Shown here: in pieces, positions 35,838 through 45,205 of the stretch
Layout of the letters: every line of letters begins with the position of its first letter
How positions within the stretch are numbered: the first letter of the stretch is position 1
Assembly (NCBI GenBank): GCA_050283925.1
Contig: JBNOAI010000011.1
Coordinates: forward strand, 1 to 64,000
Source: ZC4RG25 sp023428365
GTDB taxonomy: Bacteria > Pseudomonadota > Alphaproteobacteria > Rhizobiales > Hyphomicrobiaceae
Length of the DNA: 64,000 bases
Direction: 5' to 3'
Notes under the pieces: generated by a model
What the model saw: only the letters and a program-made list of their open reading frames with translations
What the model was told of the DNA's origin: nothing
Database searches by the model: none
Made by a program: the position numbers and the translations under genes

Positions 35838-37325
35838 TTATGGATTGGACCACCATCGCTCGGGCACGGTGAACCGGCCCGCAGCATTCTCGATCACCTG
35901 ACCGGCGCGGAACAACGTACCTTCATCGAACGGCTTGCCGATGAGCTGCAGGCCGAGCGGCGTCCCCTGCCCTGACAACCCTGCAGGCACCGATATGCCC
36001 GGCAGTCCGGCCATATTCACCGTGACCGTGAAGATGTCTTCGAGATACATCGCCAGCGGATCGCCCGACTTCTCGCCAAACGCAAATGCGGGTGATGGCG
36101 TCGTCGGCGTCAAGACGACATCGACCTTGTTCCACGCTTCATCAAAGTCCCGCTTGATCAGCGTCCGCACCTTCTGCGCCTTGAGATAATAGGCGTCGTA
36201 ATATCCCGCCGACAGCACATAAGTGCCGATCAGAATGCGGCGGCGCACTTCCTTGCCGAAGCCCTTGGCGCGCGTGTTTTCGTAGGTATCGACCAGATCC
36301 TTGCCCGGCACACGCAGGCCATAACGCACACCATCATAACGGGCGAGGTTGGAGGAGGCTTCGGCTGGCGCGACGATGTAATAGGCCGGCAGCGCGTACT
36401 TGGTATGCGGCAGGCTGATCTCGTGAATCGTAGCGCCGGCGTCCTTCAGCCAGGCGATGCCTTTCTGCCAGAGATCCTCGATCTCCGAGGCCATGCCCTC
36501 GACGCGGTACTCCTTCGGCACACCGACGCGCAGGCCCTTTACGCCCTGCGATAGCAGCGCCTCGTAGTCCGGCACCGGCGCGTCCACCGAGGTCGAATCT
36601 TTCGGGTCATGGCTCGCCATCGCCTTGAGCATGATGGCGCTGTCGCGCACCGTCTTGGCGATCGGACCGGCCTGATCCAGTGACGACGCGAACGCGACCA
36701 CGCCCCAGCGCGAGCAGCGCCCGTAGGTCGGCTTGATACCAACAGTACCGGTCAGCGCGGCCGGCTGGCGGATCGAACCACCCGTATCGGTGGCTGTCGC
36801 CGCAAGGCACAGATCAGCCGAAACGGCTGCTGCCGAACCGCCCGACGAACCACCCGGCACGAGCTTGGCATTGGACCCGCCAGCGCGCCGCCACGGACTG
36901 ACGACAGGGCCGTAGTAGCTGGTCTCATTCGACGAGCCCATGGCGAACTCGTCCATGTTGAGCTTGCCGAGCATGATCGCCCCGCCATCCCAGAGGTTCT
37001 GGGTGATGGTCGATTCATAGGTCGGCTTGAAGCCGTCGAGCACGTGGCTGCACGCCTGCGCGTGGACGTCTTTGGTGCAGAACAGATCCTTGATGCCGAG
37101 CGGGAGGCCTTCCAGCTCCCGCGCTTCTCCAGCCGTAATCCGCGCATCGCTGTCCTTGGCCTGCGCGAGCGCCTGCTCCGGCGTCGTCGTGACGTAGGCA
37201 TTGATTGCCGGATTGGCGGTCTCGATCGCCTTGAGGAACGCCTCCGTGAGTTCGGTCGCGGTGAAGGTTTTGGCCTTCAGGCCGTCGCGCGCCTCGGCGA
37301 GAGTGAGTTTTGTGAGATCTGTCAC
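35838..37325 (-). CDS. gatA: Asp-tRNA(Asn)/Glu-tRNA(Gln) amidotransferase subunit A
   Basis: Amidase subunit that releases ammonia from glutamine so GatB can amidate mischarged tRNA. The 495 aa protein has the amidase catalytic triad. Lys is in GLPLGIKDLFCTKD, the cis-Ser and nucleophile Ser are in the GGSSGGSAAAVS and TDTGGSIRQPAAL segments, and the NMDEFAMGSSNE helix is present. The GTG at 37325 is chosen because proteins of this family begin M(T)DLTKLTLAEAR; an upstream in-frame TTG at 37361 is less likely. gatC lies 63 bp upstream; gatB is not in the window. Confidence 0.96.
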   Translation of the reverse strand: MTDLTKLTLAEARDGLKAKTFTATELTEAFLKAIETANPAINAYVTTTPEQALAQAKDSDARITAGEARELEGLPLGIKDLFCTKDVHAQACSHVLDGFKPTYESTITQNLWDGGAIMLGKLNMDEFAMGSSNETSYYGPVVSPWRRAGGSNAKLVPGGSSGGSAAAVSADLCLAATATDTGGSIRQPAALTGTVGIKPTYGRCSRWGVVAFASSLDQAGPIAKTVRDSAIMLKAMASHDPKDSTSVDAPVPDYEALLSQGVKGLRVGVPKEYRVEGMASEIEDLWQKGIAWLKDAGATIHEISLPHTKYALPAYYIVAPAEASSNLARYDGVRYGLRVPGKDLVDTYENTRAKGFGKEVRRRILIGTYVLSAGYYDAYYLKAQKVRTLIKRDFDEAWNKVDVVLTPTTPSPAFAFGEKSGDPLAMYLEDIFTVTVNMAGLPGISVPAGLSGQGTPLGLQLIGKPFDEGTLFRAGQVIENAAGRFTVPERWWSNP

Positions 37326-37388
37326 GTTGCGGTTCGCTGGTCTTAGATCATCAAATGGCAACCACGCCGAGGGCGGGATGCGCGAAAG

Positions 37389-37676
37389 CTACTCCACCAC
37401 CTTCGGAACGACGAAGAAGTGGTCCTCGGTCATCGGCGCGTTCTTGACGATGTCGTCGGGAATCTCACCCGCCGTCACCTCATCCCTGCGTTGTGTGAGT
37501 TCGATGGGAACGACGCGCGTCATCGGTTCAACCGACGCCGTATCGACCTCGTCGAGCTGCTGCACCCAATCGAGAATGCCGGACAGCTCCTTTTGCAGCC
37601 CGTGTGCTTCCTCGTCAGTGATCTTGATGCGCGCCAGCCGCGCGATGCGCCGGACGGTCGCCTCGTCGACCTGCAT
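37389..37676 (-). CDS. gatC: Asp-tRNA(Asn)/Glu-tRNA(Gln) amidotransferase subunit C
   Basis: Small stabilising subunit of GatCAB. At 95 aa it has the family length. It begins MQVDEATVRRIARLARIKIT, continues with the LQKELSGILDWVQQLDEVDT helix and ends in the belt VKNAPMTEDHFFVVPKVVE that wraps GatA. ATG 37676 follows GAGGG; an in-frame extension to 37712 is not family-like. Directly upstream of gatA on the minus strand. Confidence 0.96.
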   Translation of the reverse strand: MQVDEATVRRIARLARIKITDEEAHGLQKELSGILDWVQQLDEVDTASVEPMTRVVPIELTQRRDEVTAGEIPDDIVKNAPMTEDHFFVVPKVVE

Positions 37677-37789
37677 GATCCCTCGCTCAATGTTCCTGGG
37701 GTTGCGAGACAAGCCGCACTCTTAGCCCGCGACCGGCATGCCGCGCAACCGCGCTGGCGTCGCGTTTATCCACGATCCTCGAGGAGGCG

Positions 37790-38941
37790 CTAGGGAGCCG
37801 ACTGGGAGACCTGCGCCCGGCGCCCCACGCTCTCGATGAAAACGTCCACCTGCTGGCCCGAAAACGCCTGCCCGGAATCCGATGGCAGGGCGTAAATCAC
37901 CCGCAGAACACGCGTGTCGACGCGCTCTCCGGCTGCCCCGGTCAGTGACCGCTTGGGAATAATGATCGGCTCCACGCGCACGAACTTGAGTTGCATGCGC
38001 TCGTTTGGCTGCCCGCGCAGGCTGGCATAAGCCGTCGCCGTTGGGCGGAACCGCGCCACATCGCCCTCATCGATATCGACGCGAACGTGCAGCGGATCGA
38101 GGTTGCCGAGGATGATCAGCGGAGTAACCACGGTTCCGGCGAAAGCATACTCGCCCGGCCGCACATTCACCTGAAGCACCGTCGCGTTAATGGGCGCGCG
38201 CACTTCGAGCAACGCCAGATCGATTTCCGCTGTTTCCAGCATACGCCGAGCCTGCTCTACCGCCGCCTCGTCAACCGCCAGCGTCGCACCATTCGGCGCC
38301 GCAATCAGCTTCAATTCCTCTTCGAGCTGGACGATACGGGCCCTGGCCTCTTCAAGCCGCGCCTGCGCCGAACGCTCCGTATTCCGACGCCGCGTCACCT
38401 CGCGCTGGCTGATGGCATTGCCGCCCTTGGCTAAAAGCTCCTCGCCCGACCGCAACTGGTCAGCCCATTCCTCCATCTCCGCCTGCGCCGCATTCGCGGC
38501 AGCTCGCGCGGCTTCCACCTGCGCCTTGAGTGACGCGGTGCGGGCGACGGTCTGATCACGACGGCGCTCAGCGGCGAGAAGCTCGGCGCGGCGCAGATCA
38601 ACCGTTCCCTTCGCTGCGCGCTGATCGAGAACGAACAGCGTCTCGCCCGCCTTGACCGTATCACCGGCTGTCACTTTCACAGCCTCGATAACCCCCGACC
38701 TGTGAGCACCGATCGCAATCTCTTCTCCACTCGGCTCAACCAACCCCGCCGCTCCGATGTAACCATGCAGTGCTGCGCCCCCGGCCCCGCCGTGCGTTCC
38801 CGGTTGGACGGGAGGGGAAATCACGGGTGTGTTCTCGGCCGGATGTGGCTGTGTGCGACTGATCGAAATCGCAGCGCCCGCGGCGGCGATGATCGCGACC
38901 AGCGGCAGCCCGAAGATCAGAAATTTGGAACGCCGGGCCAT
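37790..38941 (-). CDS. HlyD-type periplasmic adaptor of a DevBCA-like exporter
   Basis: A 383 aa membrane-fusion protein: N-terminal membrane anchor (FLIFGLPLVAIIAAAGAAIS), first lipoyl half (GVIEAVKVTAGDTVKAGETL), then a long Ala/Glu/Arg-rich coiled coil (about 115-225). The second lipoyl half (VRAPINATVLQVNVRPGEYA) and a beta-barrel domain follow. It would couple the inner-membrane ABC transporter to an outer-membrane channel such as TolC. Its ATG overlaps the ABC ATPase stop by one base (TGATG), marking translational coupling. Confidence 0.88.
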   Translation of the reverse strand: MARRSKFLIFGLPLVAIIAAAGAAISISRTQPHPAENTPVISPPVQPGTHGGAGGAALHGYIGAAGLVEPSGEEIAIGAHRSGVIEAVKVTAGDTVKAGETLFVLDQRAAKGTVDLRRAELLAAERRRDQTVARTASLKAQVEAARAAANAAQAEMEEWADQLRSGEELLAKGGNAISQREVTRRRNTERSAQARLEEARARIVQLEEELKLIAAPNGATLAVDEAAVEQARRMLETAEIDLALLEVRAPINATVLQVNVRPGEYAFAGTVVTPLIILGNLDPLHVRVDIDEGDVARFRPTATAYASLRGQPNERMQLKFVRVEPIIIPKRSLTGAAGERVDTRVLRVIYALPSDSGQAFSGQQVDVFIESVGRRAQVSQSAP

Positions 38942-39687
38942 CAGTGGGCCTCCACAAAGGGGGGAAGATCGATCCCCGTGATCCGTCCATCCGACATGCG
39001 CACGATGCGGTCGGCGAAATGAAAGATCCTGTTGTCATGCGTCACGACGATCACGGCGCGGTCGGACGCGAGCGCGTGATCGCGCAGGATTTCCATGACG
39101 CTTTGGCCAGCACTGGCATCGAGCGACGCCGTCGGTTCATCGGAAATGACGAGGCGCGGTTCGTGAACCAACGCACGTGCAATCGCCACGCGCTGCTGCT
39201 GGCCGCCGGAAAGCTCGGCAGGGAACTTGTCGAGGTGCTTTTCAAGACCAACCGCCGCGAGCAGTTCACGGGCCTTGCGGTTGGCAATCGCCTCCGACAC
39301 GCCATTGACGAGCAGCGGCACGGACGCGTTCTCCGTCGCCGTCAACGCCGGCAGGAGATTGAACTGCTGGAAGATGAAACCGATCGTCTCCGCGCGGAAC
39401 CGGGCTAGCCGGCTGCCGCTGAGCGTGCTGAGCCGCGTGCCGAAGACTTCGACCTCCCCCGCCTCTGCGGAGAGTATTCCGGCAATGACCGAGATCAGCG
39501 TTGTCTTTCCGCAGCCCGACGGCCCGACGATATACGTCATCGCGCCGGTGCCGATCTCGACGTCGATGCCGTGCAGAACGCGAATGCGCGTCTCGCCAGT
39601 GCCAAACTCCTTGACGATCCCGGTACAGCGCACAGCGATATCCGGATCGATACCGGCACTCTGTTTTGGCTCTGCGAGCGTCAGCAT
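38941..39687 (-). CDS. ABC transporter ATPase of a DevBCA-like exporter
   Basis: A 248 aa MacB/LolD-type ATPase. Walker A VGPSGCGKTTLISV, Q-loop FIFQQFNLLPAL, signature LSGGQQQRVAIARAL, Walker B LVISDEPTASLD and H-loop VIVVTHDNRIFH are all present. This class powers mechanotransmission export rather than substrate transport across the inner membrane. It sits between the permease gene (4 bp gap) and the adaptor (1-base overlap). Confidence 0.92.
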   Translation of the reverse strand: MLTLAEPKQSAGIDPDIAVRCTGIVKEFGTGETRIRVLHGIDVEIGTGAMTYIVGPSGCGKTTLISVIAGILSAEAGEVEVFGTRLSTLSGSRLARFRAETIGFIFQQFNLLPALTATENASVPLLVNGVSEAIANRKARELLAAVGLEKHLDKFPAELSGGQQQRVAIARALVHEPRLVISDEPTASLDASAGQSVMEILRDHALASDRAVIVVTHDNRIFHFADRIVRMSDGRITGIDLPPFVEAH

Positions 39688-39691
39688 GGCA

Positions 39692-40837
39692 TCACCCGCG
39701 GAACACGACGGCGGGGTCGACGACTAGGACCCTGCGCAAACTGATGAGCGCCGACAGCAGCATGATCAGCGCCGCCAGAACGCCAACGCCAACGGCCACC
39801 TGCCAGGGCAGATAGAACCCACGGAAGAACGACGTCGGATTTGACGTGACCGCCTCGAAAAACACCGACGTCAGGCCGAGGCCGATCGCGAAGCCGACGG
39901 CACCAACGACCGCAGCCTGCAACACCACCATCCCAATCAGCTGGCCGTTGGTCAGCCCCATCGCTTTCAGTGCTGCGTATTGCTTGAGATTCTCCACGAC
40001 GAACATGTTGAACGTCAGCCCGACAACGGCGATGCCGACGATGACGCCCAGCAGCACAACGGTACCGAAGTTCACCGGGATGCCTGTGTTGAACAGGAAA
40101 TAGCGCATGGTCTGCAGCCGGAATTCATCGGACGACAACGCCTTGAGGCCCGTCTGGCTCTCGATCCGGCGCGCCGCAACGGCCGGAGGCACGTCGGGTG
40201 CCGATCGCGCCAGCACATAGGACAGCTGATTGCGCCCGTTATTCGTGAACGACAGAGCCTGCGAGTAGCGCGTATAGATGAGCGGCTGCGTCTGGAACGG
40301 GGGAGCTGTCCGCACAATGGCCGTCACGACGGCGCGCCGGTCATTCAGCTCCAGCGTCCGCCCGAGTTCCAAAGGCTGCTTCGGCCAGATTTTTTTGAAG
40401 CCGGATTCGTCGATGGCAATCGCATCGGGATTTCTCAGGGCATCGCGGTTGCCCATGATGATGTCGGGCGGCAAGCCGATCAGCGTCATGTCGTCGAGGC
40501 CGTAGACGAAGGACGACTGCAATCCGCCGGTCTCGGTCGTCACGACGGCTTGGCCTTTGAAGAACGGCACCGCCCAGGCGACGCCGGGCACGCCGCGCAC
40601 CCGTCCCAGCTCCGTATCCCGCATCGGCCGCACCGCATCGATCTGCTCGATCGCGGGGTCCATGATCCAGATGTTGGGCTCACGCGTCTCGGTGATGAGA
40701 TTGGCGGTCCGCTCCATGATGCCGACGAACATGCTCGCCTGCTGCGTAATGAGCAGCGTCGAGAACGCCATGCCGAACACCAGACCAAGCAGCTTGGCCG
40801 TATCTCCGAACAGCATTTTCAAGGCCACGCGATACAC
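39692..40837 (-). CDS. FtsX-like permease (DevC family)
   Basis: A 381 aa permease with one N-terminal helix (GLVFGMAFSTLLITQQASM), a large periplasmic MacB-type domain (about 45-250), and three C-terminal helices. The last of these, VGVGVLAALIMLLSALISL, is followed by RVLVVDPAVVFRG, a typical FtsX/DevC ending. With the neighbouring ATPase and adaptor it forms a tripartite exporter like cyanobacterial DevBCA, which exports glycolipid. The cargo here is unknown. Confidence 0.88.
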   Translation of the reverse strand: MYRVALKMLFGDTAKLLGLVFGMAFSTLLITQQASMFVGIMERTANLITETREPNIWIMDPAIEQIDAVRPMRDTELGRVRGVPGVAWAVPFFKGQAVVTTETGGLQSSFVYGLDDMTLIGLPPDIIMGNRDALRNPDAIAIDESGFKKIWPKQPLELGRTLELNDRRAVVTAIVRTAPPFQTQPLIYTRYSQALSFTNNGRNQLSYVLARSAPDVPPAVAARRIESQTGLKALSSDEFRLQTMRYFLFNTGIPVNFGTVVLLGVIVGIAVVGLTFNMFVVENLKQYAALKAMGLTNGQLIGMVVLQAAVVGAVGFAIGLGLTSVFFEAVTSNPTSFFRGFYLPWQVAVGVGVLAALIMLLSALISLRRVLVVDPAVVFRG

Positions 40838-40849
40838 GGGGCGACCCTT

Positions 40850-41482
40850 TCAAAGCGTATCTGGCGTCAATGCAGGATCACGTTTGAGCGCGCCCAGCAT
40901 GATGTCAATGTGAGCCTCAAGCATCTTTTCCGCATCGAGATGCTGATGCCGGTCGATGAGCATTTTCCAGAGCAGCGATATCAGCACCGGCGCGACGAAG
41001 AGCTGAGGGAAATCCATGACTGGGCTCGGCTTGAACTCCCCCCTCTCGACCCCGCGCGCTATGATCCAGCGCAAAAGTCCCATCGTTCGGCTGATCATCT
41101 GCTCATGATAGAATGCGGTGAGGTCGGGATGCTTCGCACCTTCCGCAACCATCAGCCGTACGACGTAACCAAGCCGCGAACCGACGACCTGTTTCATCAG
41201 GCTCAGGACCGGACCACGAATGAGGGCTTCCGACGTTTCGTCCGAACTCTCCAGCTGCTTGCGCAACGCTTCAACGCGCGGAACCAGCAGCGTGCGGATG
41301 GCGGCCTTGAACAGCTCTTCCTTGGTGCGGAAGTAGACGTAGACCAGCCCCTTCGAGATGCCGGCGCGGCTGGCGACATCCTCAAGCCGTGTCTGGGCAT
41401 ATCCGCGGACCGCGAATTCCTCGATGGCCGCTTCCAGGATCTCTTCCGGTCGCTGCTCCTTGCGGCGTTCGTTGCGGGCCAT
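40850..41482 (-). CDS. TetR family regulator of the adjacent exporter
   Basis: A 210 aa TetR regulator with an N-terminal helix-turn-helix (residues about 12-58: EEILEAAIEEFAVRGYAQT, DVASRAGISKGLVYVYFRTKEEL) and a helical ligand-binding C-terminus. It is the first gene of the minus-strand set with the DevBCA-like exporter, 12 bp ahead of the permease. A perfect inverted repeat sits 39-56 bp upstream (41521-41538), suggesting autorepression lifted by a hydrophobic ligand. GAGAGGAG precedes the ATG. Confidence 0.9.
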   Translation of the reverse strand: MARNERRKEQRPEEILEAAIEEFAVRGYAQTRLEDVASRAGISKGLVYVYFRTKEELFKAAIRTLLVPRVEALRKQLESSDETSEALIRGPVLSLMKQVVGSRLGYVVRLMVAEGAKHPDLTAFYHEQMISRTMGLLRWIIARGVERGEFKPSPVMDFPQLFVAPVLISLLWKMLIDRHQHLDAEKMLEAHIDIMLGALKRDPALTPDTL

Positions 41483-41520
41483 TTGGCCTACTCCTCTCGG
41501 ACTCTTTTCACATGGAGATT

Positions 41521-41538
41521 ATTGACTGATGAGTCAAT
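41521..41538. promoter_or_regulatory. Candidate TetR operator
   Basis: ATTGACT-GATG-AGTCAAT is a perfect 7-4-7 inverted repeat 39 bp upstream of the TetR start codon, inside the only non-coding stretch before the exporter operon. Spacing and symmetry match TetR-family operators. Binding is inferred. Confidence 0.65.
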
Positions 41539-41640
41539 AAGGCGATGACGCAGTTGTATCGGAGATCTTTTGCTCCGATCGTGCGCAAAGGCCGCAAACA
41601 CGCCATGATACGGCCACATGCTGCGACAAATCAGTGAACG

Positions 41641-42888
41641 ATGAGAAGCGACGCGCCCCGCATGACGTCAGCCGCCAAGCGCCTGGCACCCGCCGCCGCG
41701 AAGATGGCTTTCGCCCTGGTTTGCCTGTGCCTTGCTACGGTGCAGACATCGGCGTCGTCAGCGGCTCAGACCAACCCCAGAGTCCAGGCCATGCTTGAAC
41801 GGCTCGATGAACGCCAGCGGCGCGAATTTCAGACTTGGCACGCGGCTCAGGAAGCCCATAACGAGGCGCTCGATAAGTACTGGGGCATCGTCGATCGCAC
41901 CCGCGTCGCGCGCCGCAAGAAGCTGAGCGCAGGTCGATCCGCGACGGCTGACGATTACGTCATGAGCTTTCCACCCGATTATTCCGGACCCAGCCTTTCC
42001 CCGGCGCTCACGCGCATTTGGGACGAGTTGAAACCACCGGTCGAGGCGAGGCCCATCCCATCGGTGGAAGACTTCCTCGCCAATGCCGCGGAGCACTACA
42101 AATTCGTGCCAGAGCGCATTCCCGAAGCCGAGTTCAAGCGCCGCTATGCCTTGGAAGCGCTCGCGCACGGGCTAACCAAGGACCAAGTTGTTCGGGTCTA
42201 CGCCCTGGAAACCGGTGGTCAGGGCACGCACGACATGCAGTCGGGCATCAACCCGATCACCAAGCGCGGCACTCCGATCTCGACTGCATTGGGCTATGCG
42301 CAGCTCCTCCATGCCAACTCCGTCAACGAGGTGGTCAAGCACGGAGACACGTTTATCGCCCGTCTGGAAAGTTCTGCCCGTTCGCCCGGCGTATCCGCCG
42401 AGCGGGCTGCAGCCCTGAGGCGAAAGGTGCAATCCCTTCGCCTTATGATCCGCAACGCGCGCGGCGTCCGCAACGAATGGAGCGCGCATATGAAGTTCGC
42501 GGCGACGCCCAAAGGCCAGGGGATTCATGCGTTGAACCTTGATGGTGATATTGGCCCGCTGCTCCAGGTCATCAAACTCAGGGGTGTACGCGAGGTTGCG
42601 GAAAAATCCGGCCGCACGTCGTTGACGCCGAATGAACTGGAACTGATGAATCTTGCTGGTCCGGCCACCGGCCTGGAAATGATGACGCCGCTTGGCCGCA
42701 ATGCACCGTCCAGCAACTTCTTCTCGCGCGGCGGCTATACACGCAACCCGATCGTCCACAAACGGTCGGGCGCGGAGCTTCTGGCGCAGCTCGACGTGCG
42801 TATGGACTTCCATGTCGTGAAGCCGGGCGCGGTCGAGTTTGGGGCGATCTTCGACCAGATCCTCGCCCAGCGCGCCGCACGTCGGTAA
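41641..42888 (+). CDS. Secreted protein with lytic-transglycosylase-like segment
   Basis: A 415 aa protein with a hydrophobic export signal near residues 20-42 (MAFALVCLCLATVQTSA) and a coiled-coil-like charged region (45-95). The middle section resembles a lysozyme fold: VYALETGGQG with Glu190 where the catalytic Glu of SLT enzymes sits, then ALGYAQLLHANS (about 216-227), similar to the GxxQxxxxT/S block. It may cleave peptidoglycan in the periplasm. I do not know a named family. Preceded by the exporter region, followed by 267 bp before the phosphoesterase. Confidence 0.6.
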   Translation: MRSDAPRMTSAAKRLAPAAAKMAFALVCLCLATVQTSASSAAQTNPRVQAMLERLDERQRREFQTWHAAQEAHNEALDKYWGIVDRTRVARRKKLSAGRSATADDYVMSFPPDYSGPSLSPALTRIWDELKPPVEARPIPSVEDFLANAAEHYKFVPERIPEAEFKRRYALEALAHGLTKDQVVRVYALETGGQGTHDMQSGINPITKRGTPISTALGYAQLLHANSVNEVVKHGDTFIARLESSARSPGVSAERAAALRRKVQSLRLMIRNARGVRNEWSAHMKFAATPKGQGIHALNLDGDIGPLLQVIKLRGVREVAEKSGRTSLTPNELELMNLAGPATGLEMMTPLGRNAPSSNFFSRGGYTRNPIVHKRSGAELLAQLDVRMDFHVVKPGAVEFGAIFDQILAQRAARR

Positions 42889-43155
42889 AGCCCCGCGCAC
42901 AGCCCTGATCTTGCCGCGATCATGGGTCGTTCGACACATGCGCGGTCAGCCGCGTACGACGTATTTTGGAATTGCGTCCACGACTTATCAGCGCAGGCTC
43001 AGCGTGTCGCTGAAGCCACACGAAAATCCAACCTCAACTTTAGAAGTGTTCGTGTTCTGGCTTTCGTGGTGTGAGCCAGTATGCTGCCGCCTCCGTGCGC
43101 CCGCAGTCTTCCGGGTGCGCACAATGAGCGGCGTGTGTGGTGGGGAGTGCTTCGT

Positions 43156-45186
43156 ATGCTCGGGGGGGCTAAGGAGGAAAGGGATATTCACGCCTTTCCG
43201 ACGATGGTGAAGTGGTACAATCCCCGGCAGTTGTCGGAGACGGCCCTTCGCCACGTGATTACCGGCGTCTTTGGGCAGTATGCCGACCAGCGCATCATGC
43301 AGGCGACCATCGATGGCTTCACATCGAGCGTGCTGCAGGACATCGTCATCAAGCGCTACGATTATTCCAGGCGGCCGGAATTCCGCGATGGGGAAGCCTT
43401 CTGGCTCGACTTCGTTGCCGATCTCGGAGACGGCTTCGACTCCACCTATGCGATCGCGTCACTGATTGCCGCCGACAAGCTTGATGTGCCCGGCGCAGGC
43501 GAACTTCCCGGTGGCAAGCTGCTGCTGCTCGGCGGCGACGAGGTGTATCCGTTCCCGAGCCGATGGGACTACGAGAACCGTTTCGTCATCCCCTACGAGA
43601 TGGCCCTGCCGGGCGATCCGAAGACGGAACCCGAAAAGCGGCACATGTTCGCCCTTCCCGGCAACCACGACTGGTATGACGGCCTCAACTCGTTCGACCA
43701 CGTTTTCTGCAAGGCGCGCTATGCCGGCGATGACGACGACGTCATCCTCGATAATCGGATCGGCGGCTGGATGTGCCCGCAGCATCGCAGCTATTGGGCG
43801 ATCCGCCTGCCGCATAACTGGTGGGTGTGGGGTGCAGACATCCAGCTGTCGCGCTATCTCGATGCCGGACAGGTGCTCTACTTCCGCGAAGTCGCGCGCG
43901 AGATGGCACGCTCGAAAACCGAGCCGCCGAAGCTCATCCTGTGCATCGCGGAGCCCAGCTGGAACTATGATCGGCGCAGCGATAACCATGGCGAGGACAA
44001 CCTCGACGTGGTGGTCAACATCGCGCTCGATCACGGCGCGCGGATCTGCGCGATCCTATCGGGCGACCTGCATCACTACAGCCGGTATCGCTCGGAAGAA
44101 CTCGGCCTGAACCTCATTACGGCGGGCGGGGGCGGCGCGTACTTCTCGCCGACGCACTGGCTAAAGAAGGAACGCGATCTGCACTTCGCAGGTGAGAACT
44201 ACAAGCTCACCCTCGAGTGCAAACCGGAAGCCATCGGCCCCGAGACGGAAGCGTGCTGGCCGACACGCAGCAAAAGCCGCTGGCTCAACCTCGCCATCCT
44301 CGGCTTCCCGTTCCGCAACTACATGTTCTGCATCGGTCTCGGTTTCATCTATTGGCTGCTGTCGTGGGCCTACGCCGTTACCGAAGTCGCATTCATTGCC
44401 GGACGACGATCGCATTCCGTCGCCGAATGGCTGTTCGGATTCCCGGAACCTGTGCGCGACAATCTCCGACGAGCGGCGCGAACCGCGCCCGAGACATTAA
44501 GCTCCGTCGGCGACATTACGATGCTGACCCTTTACGCAGGCGTGCGGAATCCAGCGCTCGCGCTGGCGGCGCTGGCGATCCTGCTCGTGCTTATCCAGTA
44601 TGCCGATTCAAAACGCAGCGGCGTGAAATTCATGATGGGGTTCGTGCACTGGATCGCGCACATCGCGATGGCGGTGCTGTCCTACATCGTGCTGACCCAG
44701 GTTGCTCAGACCACTCTCGAAATCGGCAATAGCCTGTGGTCCGGCGTGGTTCCCGATTGGCTCATGATCCGCGACACCTACCTGGAACTCGCGCCGATCT
44801 TCATCATGCCACCGCTGATGATCTTCGTCGGCGGGTTCTTCGGCGGACTGGTGTGGGGCATCTATCTCCTCATCTCCAGCCTCACCAACCGGCACTGTGA
44901 CGACGCCTTCTCGTCGATGCGGCTGCCAATCTACCGTCACTTCCTGCGCATGAAGGTGGAACCGGACCGGCTGACGATCTTCCCCATCGGCCTGAAAAGT
45001 GTCCCCATCCGGTCGATGTGGAAGAAGAACAAGCCCGATGCGGACGGCGTGGTCAGGGGGCCAGAGTTCGTGCCACGGCGCCCGCTCAAGCCGGAATTGA
45101 TCGACGGTCCGATTGTCATCGACGCGGTGAGTGTGCGTGGGCGCGATCCCATGATCCGCAGCGTCAAGCCCAACGCCGCAGGCTGA
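43156..45186 (+). CDS. Membrane-anchored metallophosphoesterase
   Basis: A 676 aa two-part protein. Residues about 80-340 are a metallophosphoesterase: metal ligands Asp89 and Asp92 in FVADLGDGFDS, Asp128 in LLGGDEVYP, Asn170-His171-Asp172 in LPGNHDWYDG and Asp304/His306/His307 in LSGDLHHYSRY. Residues about 375-610 contain four to five hydrophobic segments, so the enzyme is membrane-held with an N-terminal cytoplasmic domain. Start: ATG 43156 follows GGGGAG; an ideal AAGGAGG at 43171-43177 sits eight bases before an in-frame ATT at 43186; ATG 43204 is also possible. Substrate unknown. First gene of a three-gene set. Confidence 0.8.
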   Translation: MLGGAKEERDIHAFPTMVKWYNPRQLSETALRHVITGVFGQYADQRIMQATIDGFTSSVLQDIVIKRYDYSRRPEFRDGEAFWLDFVADLGDGFDSTYAIASLIAADKLDVPGAGELPGGKLLLLGGDEVYPFPSRWDYENRFVIPYEMALPGDPKTEPEKRHMFALPGNHDWYDGLNSFDHVFCKARYAGDDDDVILDNRIGGWMCPQHRSYWAIRLPHNWWVWGADIQLSRYLDAGQVLYFREVAREMARSKTEPPKLILCIAEPSWNYDRRSDNHGEDNLDVVVNIALDHGARICAILSGDLHHYSRYRSEELGLNLITAGGGGAYFSPTHWLKKERDLHFAGENYKLTLECKPEAIGPETEACWPTRSKSRWLNLAILGFPFRNYMFCIGLGFIYWLLSWAYAVTEVAFIAGRRSHSVAEWLFGFPEPVRDNLRRAARTAPETLSSVGDITMLTLYAGVRNPALALAALAILLVLIQYADSKRSGVKFMMGFVHWIAHIAMAVLSYIVLTQVAQTTLEIGNSLWSGVVPDWLMIRDTYLELAPIFIMPPLMIFVGGFFGGLVWGIYLLISSLTNRHCDDAFSSMRLPIYRHFLRMKVEPDRLTIFPIGLKSVPIRSMWKKNKPDADGVVRGPEFVPRRPLKPELIDGPIVIDAVSVRGRDPMIRSVKPNAAG

Positions 45187-45205
45187 CTCAGGACCTCGTC
45201 ACCAG

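Noticed and set aside
39980..41548. 522-codon plus-strand frame across the DevC and TetR genes
   Set aside because: Spans two real genes on the opposite strand and the operator; composition is typical of antisense shadow.
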